Below the pieces are notes generated by a model. The model had not been told where the DNA came from and did no database searches. It worked only from the letters and a program-made list of their open reading frames with translations. Shown piece after piece: positions 51,480 through 60,545 of a DNA stretch of 64,000 bases (positions are counted from its first letter, which is position 1; the number at the start of each line of letters is the position of its first letter). Source of the DNA: Pseudobdellovibrionaceae bacterium (GTDB taxonomy: Bacteria; Bdellovibrionota; Bdellovibrionia; Bdellovibrionales; Bdellovibrionaceae). The stretch is from NCBI GenBank assembly GCA_021731025.1, contig JAKFYD010000056.1, positions 17,471 through 81,470 of the forward strand, given 5' to 3'. The position numbers and the translations under genes were made by a program.

Positions 51480-51760
51480 ATTCACCTCACAGAACTTATA
51501 CCATACAATTTAAAAGCCAATTTCAGATAGAAATTAAGAATGAAAGAGGAAAATAAACTAAACTAAAAAACGCAGCTCAGACGCTCACAAAAGACCAACA
51601 TTGAAATAAAAACATTCAACCAAGAAGAATCGTGAACTCTAAACAAAATCCTAATTACACGAACACAGCGAAACCAAAACACTGGTCAAGAACATTCTCA
51701 AAAATTATTATTCAACGCGAAGAAAAATACCCCACCGCCACTGGCAGTAACTCCATAAAT

Positions 51761-52435
51761 CTAAGAAACTTTCCGTGAAGGCTCGGTGGCCTTCTTATCT
51801 TCCGTTTTTCCTTTAGGGCGAAGATTAATTACGCGGGAGTGGGGATCGTTTTGGCCTAGACGTTGCCGCTTCAATTCCATCAAATTTTTCCAAGCTGCAT
51901 AGGCCTCGCGATTATTAGGATCTACGTTGATCTTTTCCAGAAGTTTTAATTCCGTCTCGGTGTTCACTCGAAGAGAACGATAAAGATAGTCATAGGTCAT
52001 CGAGAGTTCTTTAATGTCATCGTCATTGTGAGCTTCAAAGTGGGGGACATTCCACTGGCCACTGAGCAGGTGGCGCATATGTTCTTCCATTTCAACTAAC
52101 GTCCGCATCATGTTGTGAGTGATTTTTTTAATGAAAAAATAAGTGATGACAGTCAAAACAACTAAACTAAGGCCCATAAAAGTTTTCAGCCACAGGATTT
52201 CGCGCTCAAGATGTCTTACCAATTGCGGTTGAAGATCGAAAGCGAGCTCACGAAAAACGGAATAGTTTTGCTCAAGAAAATACACTGTAGGTAAAAAGAA
52301 CATCAAACAGGCGGCGCCGATCATAATACAAACTAAAAAGGTATTTTTAGTCTGCGAGATCAAGAAAGGATGATTCCGACGACTTTGTCGGTGATGTTTT
52401 TGGCGATTTGGCCATCGTCGAGATTGATAGATCAT
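51761..52435 (-). CDS. Two-span membrane protein with HAMP-like region
   Basis: Two hydrophobic spans ('TFLVCIMIGAACLMFFLPTV' and 'TFMGLSLVVLTVITYFFI') flank a ~50-residue external loop, as in sensory receptors. A HAMP-like part ('LVEMEEHMRHLLSGQWNVPH') follows, then a helical tail ('LKLLEKINVDPNNREAYAAW') and a basic end. No catalytic domain. It may be a truncated chemoreceptor-like protein or adaptor. ATG 52435 used; GTG 52441 is an alternative. Confidence 0.65.
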   Translation of the reverse strand: MIYQSRRWPNRQKHHRQSRRNHPFLISQTKNTFLVCIMIGAACLMFFLPTVYFLEQNYSVFRELAFDLQPQLVRHLEREILWLKTFMGLSLVVLTVITYFFIKKITHNMMRTLVEMEEHMRHLLSGQWNVPHFEAHNDDDIKELSMTYDYLYRSLRVNTETELKLLEKINVDPNNREAYAAWKNLMELKRQRLGQNDPHSRVINLRPKGKTEDKKATEPSRKVS

Positions 52436-52544
52436 AGTCACTTGTCGGCTTTAGCCCGCCATCACTTAAATTCTCTTAAGACGTAAGCCTGTCAGTTGAA
52501 GACATTCTGTTGTTCTCGCGGATTAAATTCAATAAAATGAGTGT

Positions 52545-53360
52545 ATGAAGAAGTCTAAATCGAATTATTTCGCACTCGAGTTCGTAAAAATTATTTTTCT
52601 CTTTTTATTCTTTAGTCTAGTGGCCTTTGGTGTAGAGCAAAAGAATGAAAAGCCTTTGGTGGATGACCAGTATCGCTTGTCGAAAGACCGGGAAGAGCTC
52701 TCGAAACATCGCGAGCAAATTCCCGAAGAAAAAAGAAAAGAAAATGACGAAGTGGCTTTTACTTTGGGCTTGATGTCAGAGCTGCGTTTAACTCCCACCG
52801 AGGTTCGTGAAAAATTCAATACAGCCATCCGAAAAAAACGGGATCTTTTTAATAAGGATATGAAAAAGTACCGCGAAGATTTCGCCAAATCTGAAAAGCA
52901 AGAACGCGATAAATTCGCTAAAGAGATTGAATCCGAACGCAAAGATATACGGGGTAAGAAGCTTTCATCAGATCAAAGAAAAGAATTCAGCGAAAAAATC
53001 GAAGCGAAACGAAAAGATTTCTATCTCGCTCAAAGAGAAAAGCGGGAACAGTTTGAATCGGAAATTCGAGCGCAAAGAAAAAATTTTGAAGACTACGCTC
53101 GTGAAAAAAACAACGATTTTACTCAAGAACATCGGGCTTACAGCAAACGCTATCAAGATTTCAAAAAAGAAAAAGAAGACGAAAAGAAATCGATCTCTGC
53201 CGGAAGTTCTAGAAACGCAATACTCACCAGCTCTGCTTCACAGGGACCTTCCGTAAAAACAGTGGCACCTTCAACTTACGGAATTACAAAAGAGGACTTA
53301 GAGAGAGCTTTTCAAGAAGCTCAATCAAAACCCACGACGCCTTTAGAATCCGGAAAGTAA
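52545..53360 (+). CDS. Secreted coiled-coil protein
   Basis: A signal-like segment 'FVKIIFLFLFFSLVAFG' is followed by ~200 residues of charged coiled coil rich in Lys/Glu/Arg ('RDKFAKEIESERKDIRGKK', 'REKREQFESEIRAQRKNF'), with repeating R-K-x-F spacing of ~20 residues, and a Ser/Thr/Pro-rich tail. Periplasmic or membrane-bound. It converges on the PilZ gene with one base between stops. No enzyme domain. Confidence 0.7.
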   Translation: MKKSKSNYFALEFVKIIFLFLFFSLVAFGVEQKNEKPLVDDQYRLSKDREELSKHREQIPEEKRKENDEVAFTLGLMSELRLTPTEVREKFNTAIRKKRDLFNKDMKKYREDFAKSEKQERDKFAKEIESERKDIRGKKLSSDQRKEFSEKIEAKRKDFYLAQREKREQFESEIRAQRKNFEDYAREKNNDFTQEHRAYSKRYQDFKKEKEDEKKSISAGSSRNAILTSSASQGPSVKTVAPSTYGITKEDLERAFQEAQSKPTTPLESGK

Positions 53361-53361
53361 A

Positions 53362-54057
53362 TTATTCGATTCGCGAAAAGAATTCGCGGTAAAGTTCCAT
53401 GGTGATCGAGAAAAGTTCTTTTTCAACGGCTAAAGAAATTCCTTCGAACTGAAGACCAATGTTAAGACCGGTTTCTGGGGGTGTGCTTGGTCGCACATGT
53501 CTTACGACACCCGGTAGTTGTAAAGGATCGCGGTGGCTAATTTTTAAATGAAGTTGAATTTTATCTCCGGGTTTCCAGGACGTCTGATTTTGTTTAAAAA
53601 TAACACAACATCCGCCCGTGCTCAGATCCGCAGGCACGGCTTTAATCATCTCTTTGGTGTCTTGGTGAATAACCTCGGCATTGGAACGAGTGCTAGAAGG
53701 GATACGTATGCGGTAACTTTGTCGTCGTTGCAGTTGAAAGAGATCGCTACTGAGATCCAATGTGTAGCTTTTAATTCTAAAATCTAGGGTGGACTTAAAG
53801 AAATACTTTTCTCCACCCAGATTAAACTGACAAATCACAGATAGAGGAACAGTGGGATCAAAATGATTTTCGGTTTTAACGAACAGACAAACCATTCTAT
53901 TATCGGGGCTGACTCGTTCACAAGACAGTTTAAAGACTTCATCGCCAGGTCCCTTGCAAAAAAGTTCAGTTCTGGATTTTATAAGATCCGAAAAGATTTT
54001 TTCCTTTTCTTTGGCTGAGCTGACTTTGTTAAAAATTTCTTGGTTAGCTTGGTTCAT
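53362..54057 (-). CDS. PilZ-domain protein
   Basis: Residues ~105-225 form a PilZ domain: 'QRRQSYRIRIPSS' (the R-x-x-x-R c-di-GMP motif) and 'PADLSTGGCCVIF' (D-x-S-x-x-G). Upstream is a YcgR-N-like region. Both motifs are intact, so c-di-GMP binding is likely. Without a further domain it would act by contact, for example on the flagellar motor like YcgR, which suits the many flagellar genes but is inference. Confidence 0.85.
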   Translation of the reverse strand: MNQANQEIFNKVSSAKEKEKIFSDLIKSRTELFCKGPGDEVFKLSCERVSPDNRMVCLFVKTENHFDPTVPLSVICQFNLGGEKYFFKSTLDFRIKSYTLDLSSDLFQLQRRQSYRIRIPSSTRSNAEVIHQDTKEMIKAVPADLSTGGCCVIFKQNQTSWKPGDKIQLHLKISHRDPLQLPGVVRHVRPSTPPETGLNIGLQFEGISLAVEKELFSITMELYREFFSRIE

Positions 54058-54095
54058 TCTTGTTTAGTGTAAATGAAACCAAACAAGAATGTCCA

Positions 54096-55310
54096 TTATT
54101 GATTGATGGTCACTGGATCAAAGAGGACTGATATTGACGCTCCTTGCGGAGGGATTGCGCTTCCGCGGAACTCGATAAAATAAAATCCACCCTCATTTAA
54201 ATAAGTCCAGCCATTGGTTGTACTTTCGGGAATGGTTGTTCCATTCACCTGTACAAAGAGCGTCGATGGAATAGGTTCGCGATTCAACTGAAAGCGCGTC
54301 GAAAGCGTTAAGATCTGATTTGAAATTTGTGACAGCTGAGTAGAAAAGTTGGAGCTACAAATGCTAGCTACAACGCCTTCGGAAGCATTCGAGATTGCAA
54401 CGTATCGGTCACCTTCAGTGGCTTGAGGGTGTAAACCGTAAGAGCAATTGTTAATATCAACCATCACAATACTGGAAACATTGTATTTGCGATTTCCGGT
54501 AACGCTGCCGGTGTAGTTATCCATAAATAATTTGAAGGAATCTACGTAGTCTTGAGTGGTGTTATAACTGGCACCATTGGCCTTTGTTGATTGATCTTCT
54601 TCATCAGTGACCATAATCACAGCGAAGAAAGCATCGTTGCGTCGGAACTGAGCAAGACTTGTGTGAGTCTCACCACTGTATCCAATTGAGCCATCAGCAT
54701 TTCTTCGAAGGACAGCACGTAAACTTTGGAAACCAGCTTCGTGGGCGCCATCACCTCGGGTTCCCGTTTTGATATTCGTCGCAAAGGTGCTCAGGAGGCT
54801 TGCTGGAGACATCAAACTTGTAATCAGGTAAGTCCCGCTTCGTGCACCGGGGATGCCTGAAGCTGAGCCATAGATATCGCCATCGCGGAAGTGAGTTAAC
54901 TGACCATATTTAGCCAATGTGTTTGCACAGTCGGCACTGGAAACATAGGTGGTGTTTGGACTTTGACTCGGATTGGGATTAGCCACGCAACTTCCACCGT
55001 TATAGTTAACTTCTCTAACCCAGGCATCTGTCGACGCCACGGCCATATGGAAATCGAAATTCTTTGCTCTAAAATCATTAATAAATGAAGAAAAATTATT
55101 CGCTAAGTTAGTTTGGTGATTGGCCATTGTGCCTGAGCCATCCACCAACCACAGAATATCAACTTTGTTATTCAGGGTGGATGATGACTGTTCGAAGGTT
55201 TGCCCTGAAGAGAGTAGCGAGAAAGAATCGTTGCTCTTGTTACATCCAAGACCAAAGACCAGGGCGTTGGATACAGCTAAAACTTTTAAACTGAATTTTA
55301 TATTTTTCAT
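54096..55310 (-). CDS. Von Willebrand factor A-domain lipoprotein, copy 2
   Basis: Signal ending in lipobox 'ALVFGLGC', then a VWA domain with MIDAS 'WLVDGSGTM' (D-G-S-G-T, the D-x-S-x-S/T pattern) and a ~300-residue body with alternating strands and helices ('VVASICSSNFSTQLSQISNQ'). It is paralogous in layout to 35503-36687: lipoprotein, VWA, then a beta tail. It may bind a surface ligand or an envelope partner. The DUF1552/DUF1592 pair is encoded upstream on the same strand. Confidence 0.85.
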   Translation of the reverse strand: MKNIKFSLKVLAVSNALVFGLGCNKSNDSFSLLSSGQTFEQSSSTLNNKVDILWLVDGSGTMANHQTNLANNFSSFINDFRAKNFDFHMAVASTDAWVREVNYNGGSCVANPNPSQSPNTTYVSSADCANTLAKYGQLTHFRDGDIYGSASGIPGARSGTYLITSLMSPASLLSTFATNIKTGTRGDGAHEAGFQSLRAVLRRNADGSIGYSGETHTSLAQFRRNDAFFAVIMVTDEEDQSTKANGASYNTTQDYVDSFKLFMDNYTGSVTGNRKYNVSSIVMVDINNCSYGLHPQATEGDRYVAISNASEGVVASICSSNFSTQLSQISNQILTLSTRFQLNREPIPSTLFVQVNGTTIPESTTNGWTYLNEGGFYFIEFRGSAIPPQGASISVLFDPVTINQ

Positions 55311-55506
55311 ATGCTTTTATTTTAGTGTTCTCTTCAAGTGCGCACAAGTTAGCGCGTAAACTTTTGATTTGTATTAACATTACTGGAAGGCTCTCATTAT
55401 GAGACAGACTAAGTGCGCGGAATCTTTGAAGGCGTTTTTATTAACATCGACTAAACTTTATTTTTCTTACAAGAAGTTCGACACTAATTACAAAGTTCTT
55501 AACTTG

Positions 55507-55533
55507 AGATGACTTCGGAAGTCGAAGTCATCT
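55507..55533 (-). terminator. Hairpin downstream of the DUF1552 gene
   Basis: AGATGACTTC and GAAGTCATCT pair perfectly around a seven-base loop, just after the stop at 55545. There is no clear T-run on the minus strand. The 234-base gap to the VWA start holds no gene. Confidence 0.45.
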
Positions 55534-55544
55534 TGGCTTTCCTA

Positions 55545-56960
55545 TTAAAACAATCCTGTGAGTGGACTTGTGCTATTTCCCACTTTAGAACCCGCGCCAT
55601 AGGCTTGAGCGATCGCTGCTAAGAGATTCGCATGGTCGGCACGACCGAAATTGTATGAGATTCCCGAGCGATGTCCACCACCACGGCCTGCAAGGATCAA
55701 TGGAATTTTGTTCCAGTTTGCAACAATTTGACCGTCCATATTGTAAGTCAAATGCTCACCATCACTCATGCCGCTGCCAAAGAGAACAAGGGTATTTTCA
55801 ATCAGTGGTCCGAAGGCATCAGAAGTATTTTGAAGTTTTCCAAGCAAGTAAGCGAGTTGCCCAGTTTGCCACAAATTGACCTGACGAAATGCAACTGCAA
55901 GATAGTCTTTACTATGATAGTGGCTGACTCCATGATGATCAAGGTCAGGCAGAGAAGGATCTAAGCTTCGAAGTGGAATGTAGGTATTTTCGTTTCCCAA
56001 CATCAAAGAACAAGCTCGAGTCAAATCACATTGGAAGGCAATGACTAACATATCCATCATATTTTTAGCTCGCACGCCTAGGCTGCCAACAGTGGGGCTG
56101 GTGTCTGACAAATAAGCAGAGCCTGAAGGAGCCGTCGAACAACTACCTCCACCAGTTGGTGGTGGAGTGTCTGAAGCTACATTTCTTCGTAGAGTTTCGA
56201 CGGATGTTAAAAATTCGTCCATTTTTGCTTTATCGCGAGCCCCCAATTTTTTCATTAATCGATCAATATCTGTTTTAACTAAATCTAAAATGTTTGATTG
56301 ACGATTACCTGAAGTTGAACCACCACCCGGTTGAGATGTCACTCCTCCGAACAGATATTTAAAAACTTGAGCGGCTGTATCCATTCGATTCGGCATTTCT
56401 GTTTGCGAAGAGAAAGAAACCTGTGTCGCAATGTGATCACTGCCAAAAAAGGCATCGTTGTAGGCTCCGTTAGCTAACTCGATACCCATAACTAAAGGTT
56501 TTACCGGTGTCGGTTTTAAGTTACCAATCATTTGATCTAAACTTGCTCCGGGATTTAATAACTTAGGACCAATGGATGTGCGCGCGCGCCAGTCTAAAGG
56601 TTGCCCCGTTAAAAAGGATGTCGCTGCATACCAGTGCGACTGTCCACTCTCCATTTGATAAGCTTTTTCGTAGGCGCCGTTTGTTAAATTGTGCAAAGGA
56701 GAAACGTAACTTTTAAACGGAGCCAAAGGTTGCATGGCCGCGGATAAAGTGTAGTTCGCACCTGAACCTGAACATTCCCAATTGTTATGCGTCGGTGAAA
56801 TCATGACTCCATTGGGAAACATCATTCCTACAAATCTTTGCGGAGCGCCTCCAACAGCAGCGGAGGCACGAATTGGCAACATGGCTTCGAGGAATGGAAG
56901 AGCTATGCAGGCTCCTGTTCCGCGTAAAAACGTTCTTCGATTTAAAGGTTGGAAACCCAT
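55545..56960 (-). CDS. DUF1552 family exported protein
   Basis: Opens 'LNRRTFLRGTGACIALPFLE', a twin-arginine signal (RRTFLRG), so it is exported folded by Tat. The body matches DUF1552, a sulfatase/alkaline-phosphatase-like fold family: 'AAVGGAPQRFVGMMFPNGVM', 'DHHGVSHYHSKDYLAVAFRQ', 'LFGSGMSDGEHLTYNM', 'ILAGRGGGHRSG'. 471 residues. It is always paired with DUF1592 family genes; nine bases separate them here. Role unknown. Confidence 0.87.
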   Translation of the reverse strand: MGFQPLNRRTFLRGTGACIALPFLEAMLPIRASAAVGGAPQRFVGMMFPNGVMISPTHNNWECSGSGANYTLSAAMQPLAPFKSYVSPLHNLTNGAYEKAYQMESGQSHWYAATSFLTGQPLDWRARTSIGPKLLNPGASLDQMIGNLKPTPVKPLVMGIELANGAYNDAFFGSDHIATQVSFSSQTEMPNRMDTAAQVFKYLFGGVTSQPGGGSTSGNRQSNILDLVKTDIDRLMKKLGARDKAKMDEFLTSVETLRRNVASDTPPPTGGGSCSTAPSGSAYLSDTSPTVGSLGVRAKNMMDMLVIAFQCDLTRACSLMLGNENTYIPLRSLDPSLPDLDHHGVSHYHSKDYLAVAFRQVNLWQTGQLAYLLGKLQNTSDAFGPLIENTLVLFGSGMSDGEHLTYNMDGQIVANWNKIPLILAGRGGGHRSGISYNFGRADHANLLAAIAQAYGAGSKVGNSTSPLTGLF

Positions 56961-56969
56961 GATTTCTCC

Positions 56970-58616
56970 CTATTCATTCATACTGTTATATCGAAATTGC
57001 GGACTCATCACTAAAGACATCACTAAATCCGTAAAAGTTTTGTCAGGTTGTACCGCAATATTACCAATTTGCTGTTGCATGCATTTGTCATCATTTGTGG
57101 TTGCACGTCCAATCGCATAACCCATCACGTATTGTGAAAAACAGCGTTTGTAGTTTTGCTGGCGAATGATCATTTCCAACAATTCTGAAGAATTACTGAA
57201 AGGCATATCGTTCAATGTACCTTCGGTAGCAATAGTTCTTCCAGTTGCATAAGTTGTACGATCTTTTCCCAAATGATTGAAACGTTCTAAACCTAAGCCG
57301 ATAGGATCCATTTCTCTATGGCAGCCTGCGCACATGGGAGAGGCTCGGTGAATTTCCATACGTTCACGAATAGTCATGTTGGGGTCCTGAGTTTCTGCCA
57401 GTTCGGTCACCGTAATACCGCCTTCAAAGGGCGGAGGTGGTGTGCAAGTAATCGCTTGCAGAATTTTAAGTCCACGGCTGATGGGGTTACTTTCACTGGT
57501 TTTAGCTAACATAGTTAGAAAAGCACCTTGAGTCAGTAACCCACGACGAAGTGTGCCCTTTAAACTGACCATGCGAAATTCATTTCCAATAACACCGGGA
57601 ATACCATAATGTTCAGCCAAACGCTGATTAATAAATGTGTACTCTCCTGCTACTAAATCCTGAACACTTTTCCCCTGTAACAAGACATAAGAAAAAAACA
57701 TTTTTGCTTCGGTAATCATATCTTGGCGAAGTTCGTCAGTTAAACCCTCGCGACTGATGCTCGTTGAAGATAAAATTTTATAGATCCCTAACCACTGGCC
57801 AAGGAAGACGTCAACAAAGCGTTTCGCTCTTGGGTCTTTTAACATGCGATCAATTTCTGTACGTAAAACAGCTTCGTCAAAAATTTGATTACTCTCAGCA
57901 ACATTCAGCAGTTTATCGTCGGGCACGGAATTCCACAAAAAATAGGACAGGCGTGTAGCCACTTCATAATTTGACAGCGAAGCAATGCCATTGATGGTAG
58001 TACCTTCAAATGAAGTGATGAATAAAAAATTGGGCGAAAGTAAAACTCTTTCGTAAACGGCAATAAGACCTTGATCAAAGCCTGCAGTTTTTTGCGCATT
58101 ATAAAAAGAATAAAATTCAGCTAACTCTGCCGAGGAAAGTTTTTTGCGAAAAGCTCTGTTTGCAAAAGTTTGAATCAAAGCTCGCGCGCAATTATCATCT
58201 TTCGTTGCTGTCGAACAGGCAAAGACGGGACTTTTTGCAGTCAAAGCCGCATTAAGAGCCTTTTCAACAGCGGGCATAAGTAAGGTCATATATTCAGTCG
58301 TTGTTTTTAAAAAATCTCCGTTATTAGTAAAACCACCAGCGCTGGCTGCATCGGGAGGAAGATCAGCAGCAACAGTGGTGCTAATTCCTAAAAGATCGTT
58401 CACTGAATTTGTGAGCTCAACATTGTTTAATTTCCGAATGGTTGTATGCCCAATCTTAGGTGCAGGACAAGCTTTACTTGGATTCAAAGATGACCCATTG
58501 AAGGCCGAATCCATCGCGCTTAACATTTGCATTGAATTAAAACCCGAACAGTTACTGTAAGTAACTGTGAGCAAAGAGATGCCACAAAGAACGAACAGAC
58601 GACGTAATTTTCCCAT
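56970..58616 (-). CDS. DUF1592/DUF1588 family cytochrome-like lipoprotein
   Basis: A 548-residue protein. The signal ends near 'VTYSNCSG', so it is probably a lipoprotein. It begins with DUF1587-like 'KIGHTTIRKLNNVELTNSV', continues with DUF1595/DUF1592 ('LSNYEVATRLSYFLWNSVPD') and then DUF1588 containing 'PMCAGCHREMDPIGLGLERF', where C-x-x-C-H is a haem c motif, and ends in DUF1585. Such proteins occur with DUF1552 partners in Planctomycetes and myxobacteria and are thought to be envelope redox proteins. The haem motif supports cytochrome c maturation. Confidence 0.87.
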   Translation of the reverse strand: MGKLRRLFVLCGISLLTVTYSNCSGFNSMQMLSAMDSAFNGSSLNPSKACPAPKIGHTTIRKLNNVELTNSVNDLLGISTTVAADLPPDAASAGGFTNNGDFLKTTTEYMTLLMPAVEKALNAALTAKSPVFACSTATKDDNCARALIQTFANRAFRKKLSSAELAEFYSFYNAQKTAGFDQGLIAVYERVLLSPNFLFITSFEGTTINGIASLSNYEVATRLSYFLWNSVPDDKLLNVAESNQIFDEAVLRTEIDRMLKDPRAKRFVDVFLGQWLGIYKILSSTSISREGLTDELRQDMITEAKMFFSYVLLQGKSVQDLVAGEYTFINQRLAEHYGIPGVIGNEFRMVSLKGTLRRGLLTQGAFLTMLAKTSESNPISRGLKILQAITCTPPPPFEGGITVTELAETQDPNMTIRERMEIHRASPMCAGCHREMDPIGLGLERFNHLGKDRTTYATGRTIATEGTLNDMPFSNSSELLEMIIRQQNYKRCFSQYVMGYAIGRATTNDDKCMQQQIGNIAVQPDKTFTDLVMSLVMSPQFRYNSMNE

Positions 58617-58737
58617 GAGTTCCCCTCACTCATTATCTTAATTCCATGCACTTGTATTTACAAGATAGCGAGACAACAGACTTCTTATCGTGAATTTAGT
58701 GATTTTAAAGAAAAAAAATGTATCGATTCAAGAGAGA

Positions 58738-58893
58738 ACTGGTCCAGGGTCGTGACCAGTGGGTTAAATTCTATCTCATTCTGAGATGAAAATTTCAAAG
58801 ATATTAAATCAAAACAATGGGCCTAGCACGACGAATTTTCGGCTTGCTGTATAATCTTTAGACAGGAAATCTCCTTGGCCGTAAGGAGATTTC
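58738..58893 (+). promoter_or_regulatory. Run of dyads and -10-like box upstream of 58954
   Basis: Three inverted repeats: 58738-58760 (ACTGGTC/GACCAGT), 58773-58787 (ATCTCA/TGAGAT) and 58866-58893 (11 bp, GAAATCTCCTT/AAGGAGATTTC, six-base loop). A TATAAT box at 58850-58855 has no good -35. If used, the mRNA would begin just before the last hairpin, which contains AGGAG in its right arm and could shield the 5' end. The rest of 58617-58953 has no gene. Confidence 0.5.
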
Positions 58894-58953
58894 ACTTTGA
58901 ATATGGCATAAGCATCGCAGCTTAAGAAATATGCTATTAGGAGTACTCTATTT

Positions 58954-59619
58954 ATGAAAACTCTATTTTTGCCCATTTTACTTTTAGCTTCACAGTCTGT
59001 TTTTGCAGGACTTTTTACAAAAACCAGTCCCTGCCAACAGATTTACTTTCAAAATTATGAAAGAACTCTCTCTGAGAGAAGAGCCTTATTGGATCATTAT
59101 CGTCAGTTAACCGGTAAGGATTTTAACGAAAATAAATTAGAAAAAACCAATGCAGGAATCCTTACTGGCGCCTTACTTTGTCCGATTGCTGCTGGCTTTG
59201 CCATCGCTACTGGCGGCGCTGGTGCCGTGGCCCCTGTCTTGTTTTGCGGAGAGGCCCTGGCTCTGGGAGCCGCACGGGACGGCATGGTGAACGATCCTTA
59301 TCAACAGCCAGCTCCAAAACTTTCATCTGAAAAGCAAAAACAAGTCGAAGAAATCAAACAAAAATTAGATTTGAATTTAGCGGAACATATATCCAACGCT
59401 TCCAGCGAACGCCTTCTCTTTGGAAATTCTTATCCAGTATTTCTAGCCATCATTGAAAATTCCAAAAAAATCACAGGTCAAGAACTTGAGCCTCGTCGTT
59501 TAGGACAAGCCGTTTCGCAAATGCGCAAATCCACCAGTGATGAACTTTGTCCTAATCAAAGACCACTGAATTTCTCCGAACTGACCGCTGAACTTTTGAA
59601 AAGATATAACAATCAATAA
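58954..59619 (+). CDS. Secreted protein of unknown function (221 aa)
   Basis: Signal peptide 'LFLPILLLASQSVFA' at the N-terminus. The mature ~200 residues include two hydrophobic stretches ('GILTGALLCPIAAGFAIATG' and 'AGAVAPVLFCGEALALGAA') and helical ends, with four Cys that could form two disulfides. Not a recognised family. It lies behind hairpins at 58738-58893 and converges on the next gene. Confidence 0.6.
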   Translation: MKTLFLPILLLASQSVFAGLFTKTSPCQQIYFQNYERTLSERRALLDHYRQLTGKDFNENKLEKTNAGILTGALLCPIAAGFAIATGGAGAVAPVLFCGEALALGAARDGMVNDPYQQPAPKLSSEKQKQVEEIKQKLDLNLAEHISNASSERLLFGNSYPVFLAIIENSKKITGQELEPRRLGQAVSQMRKSTSDELCPNQRPLNFSELTAELLKRYNNQ

Positions 59620-59629
59620 GGGTGGCTAG

Positions 59630-60214
59630 TTAGCCACCGCCCATTAAAACCATGATGTTATTTACCTTCGCACTTTGGCCTAAAAGCGAAATATTAATTA
59701 TTAACGGATATACCGGTATCGTTGCGCTTGTGTAAAGAAGGTTTCCGTTTGCATAATATTTTACTCGATGGCTTTCGATCGCAATTCTAAACACCGTGCT
59801 CGTAGAAAATGAAAATTCAGAGCGATAAGCGCCTTTTTCACGTACTTCAACTTGTCCCGAACCATTAACAGAGAATGCATATAAGTTTGAATTCGGCTTT
59901 GTAATTGTTTGCCCAGTATTCAAGCCGACAACAAGTTGTTTAGTTGCATCTGTGAGTGTGAATTCAACATAAGATCCGTTAGCGAGGAGCCGCTGTTGTG
60001 TTATTGCTCCTGAATCGGCACAGCCCGCACAACCCGACGTTTTTTGAATTGAATTTCCCACTACACTTGCTTTTTTTATGCTTGAGAACGCGGCCATCTC
60101 GGCTGATGCCGTTGGAGCAGGTACAGGAGTCGGTGTCGGAGTCGGTGTTGGAGATGTCACGGTGGAGGTTTGGGCTAATACCATGGCATTACTGACCACG
60201 GAAGAATTTCCCAA
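59630..60214 (-). CDS. Beta-sandwich protein lacking a complete signal peptide
   Basis: Reads 'PTPTPTPTPVPAP' linker, then ~150 residues of a concanavalin-like module: 'IQKTSGCAGCADSGAITQQR', 'EVREKGAYRSEF', 'RVKYYANGNLLYTS', 'YPLIINISLLGQ', a pattern seen in secreted or surface proteins. The frame opens with TTG at 60214 (or ATG 60184), but an in-frame stop lies seven codons upstream, so the fragment 'VSNAMVLAQ' may be the end of a lost signal peptide. Either a decayed 5' end or a misread. A short dyad (60226-60243) precedes it. Confidence 0.6.
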   Translation of the reverse strand: MGNSSVVSNAMVLAQTSTVTSPTPTPTPTPVPAPTASAEMAAFSSIKKASVVGNSIQKTSGCAGCADSGAITQQRLLANGSYVEFTLTDATKQLVVGLNTGQTITKPNSNLYAFSVNGSGQVEVREKGAYRSEFSFSTSTVFRIAIESHRVKYYANGNLLYTSATIPVYPLIINISLLGQSAKVNNIMVLMGGG

Positions 60215-60225
60215 TAAACTGACCT

Positions 60226-60243
60226 GACCGGCTTAACCCGGTC
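60226..60243. other. Dyad upstream of 59630-60214
   Basis: GACCGG and CCGGTC pair perfectly around CTTAAC. It may be an operator. The rest of 60244-60545 shows no gene and is AT-rich. Confidence 0.35.
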
Positions 60244-60545
60244 CAAGTTCTGTGATAAGATTTGGATCAAGAAAGGATAATTACTTAATTCACTAATGAA
60301 CTATTTTTAGTCCTGTATCAAAACAAGATGTTGTTTATATCGACGTCTCAGAATGAAATTTTTAAGTGCGAAAATTGCCTAATCTGTCGATGAAGTCGAT
60401 TAAAATTGAAGTGGCTTTTAATTCGGCTTGAAGAAATCACAATAATATTTCTTCGCCATTTAATTTTGAGAATTGCAAATCGTTGAGATTCGAAAAGCTT
60501 TCGCTTCTCACTTGACCATTGTCTATATAATAAACAGAAAAAAGT

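Noticed and set aside
50500..51760. A tmRNA (ssrA) gene next to smpB
   Set aside because: No acceptor-stem pair or tag-coding sequence was recognised in the flanks; the space is taken by the HNH gene and AT-rich DNA.
58719..58790. A 23-codon frame upstream of 58954
   Set aside because: It has no ribosome site and overlaps the dyads; there is no sign of coding.
60100..60180. A short tandem repeat in the minus-strand gene
   Set aside because: It encodes a Thr-Pro linker and is explained as low-complexity coding sequence.
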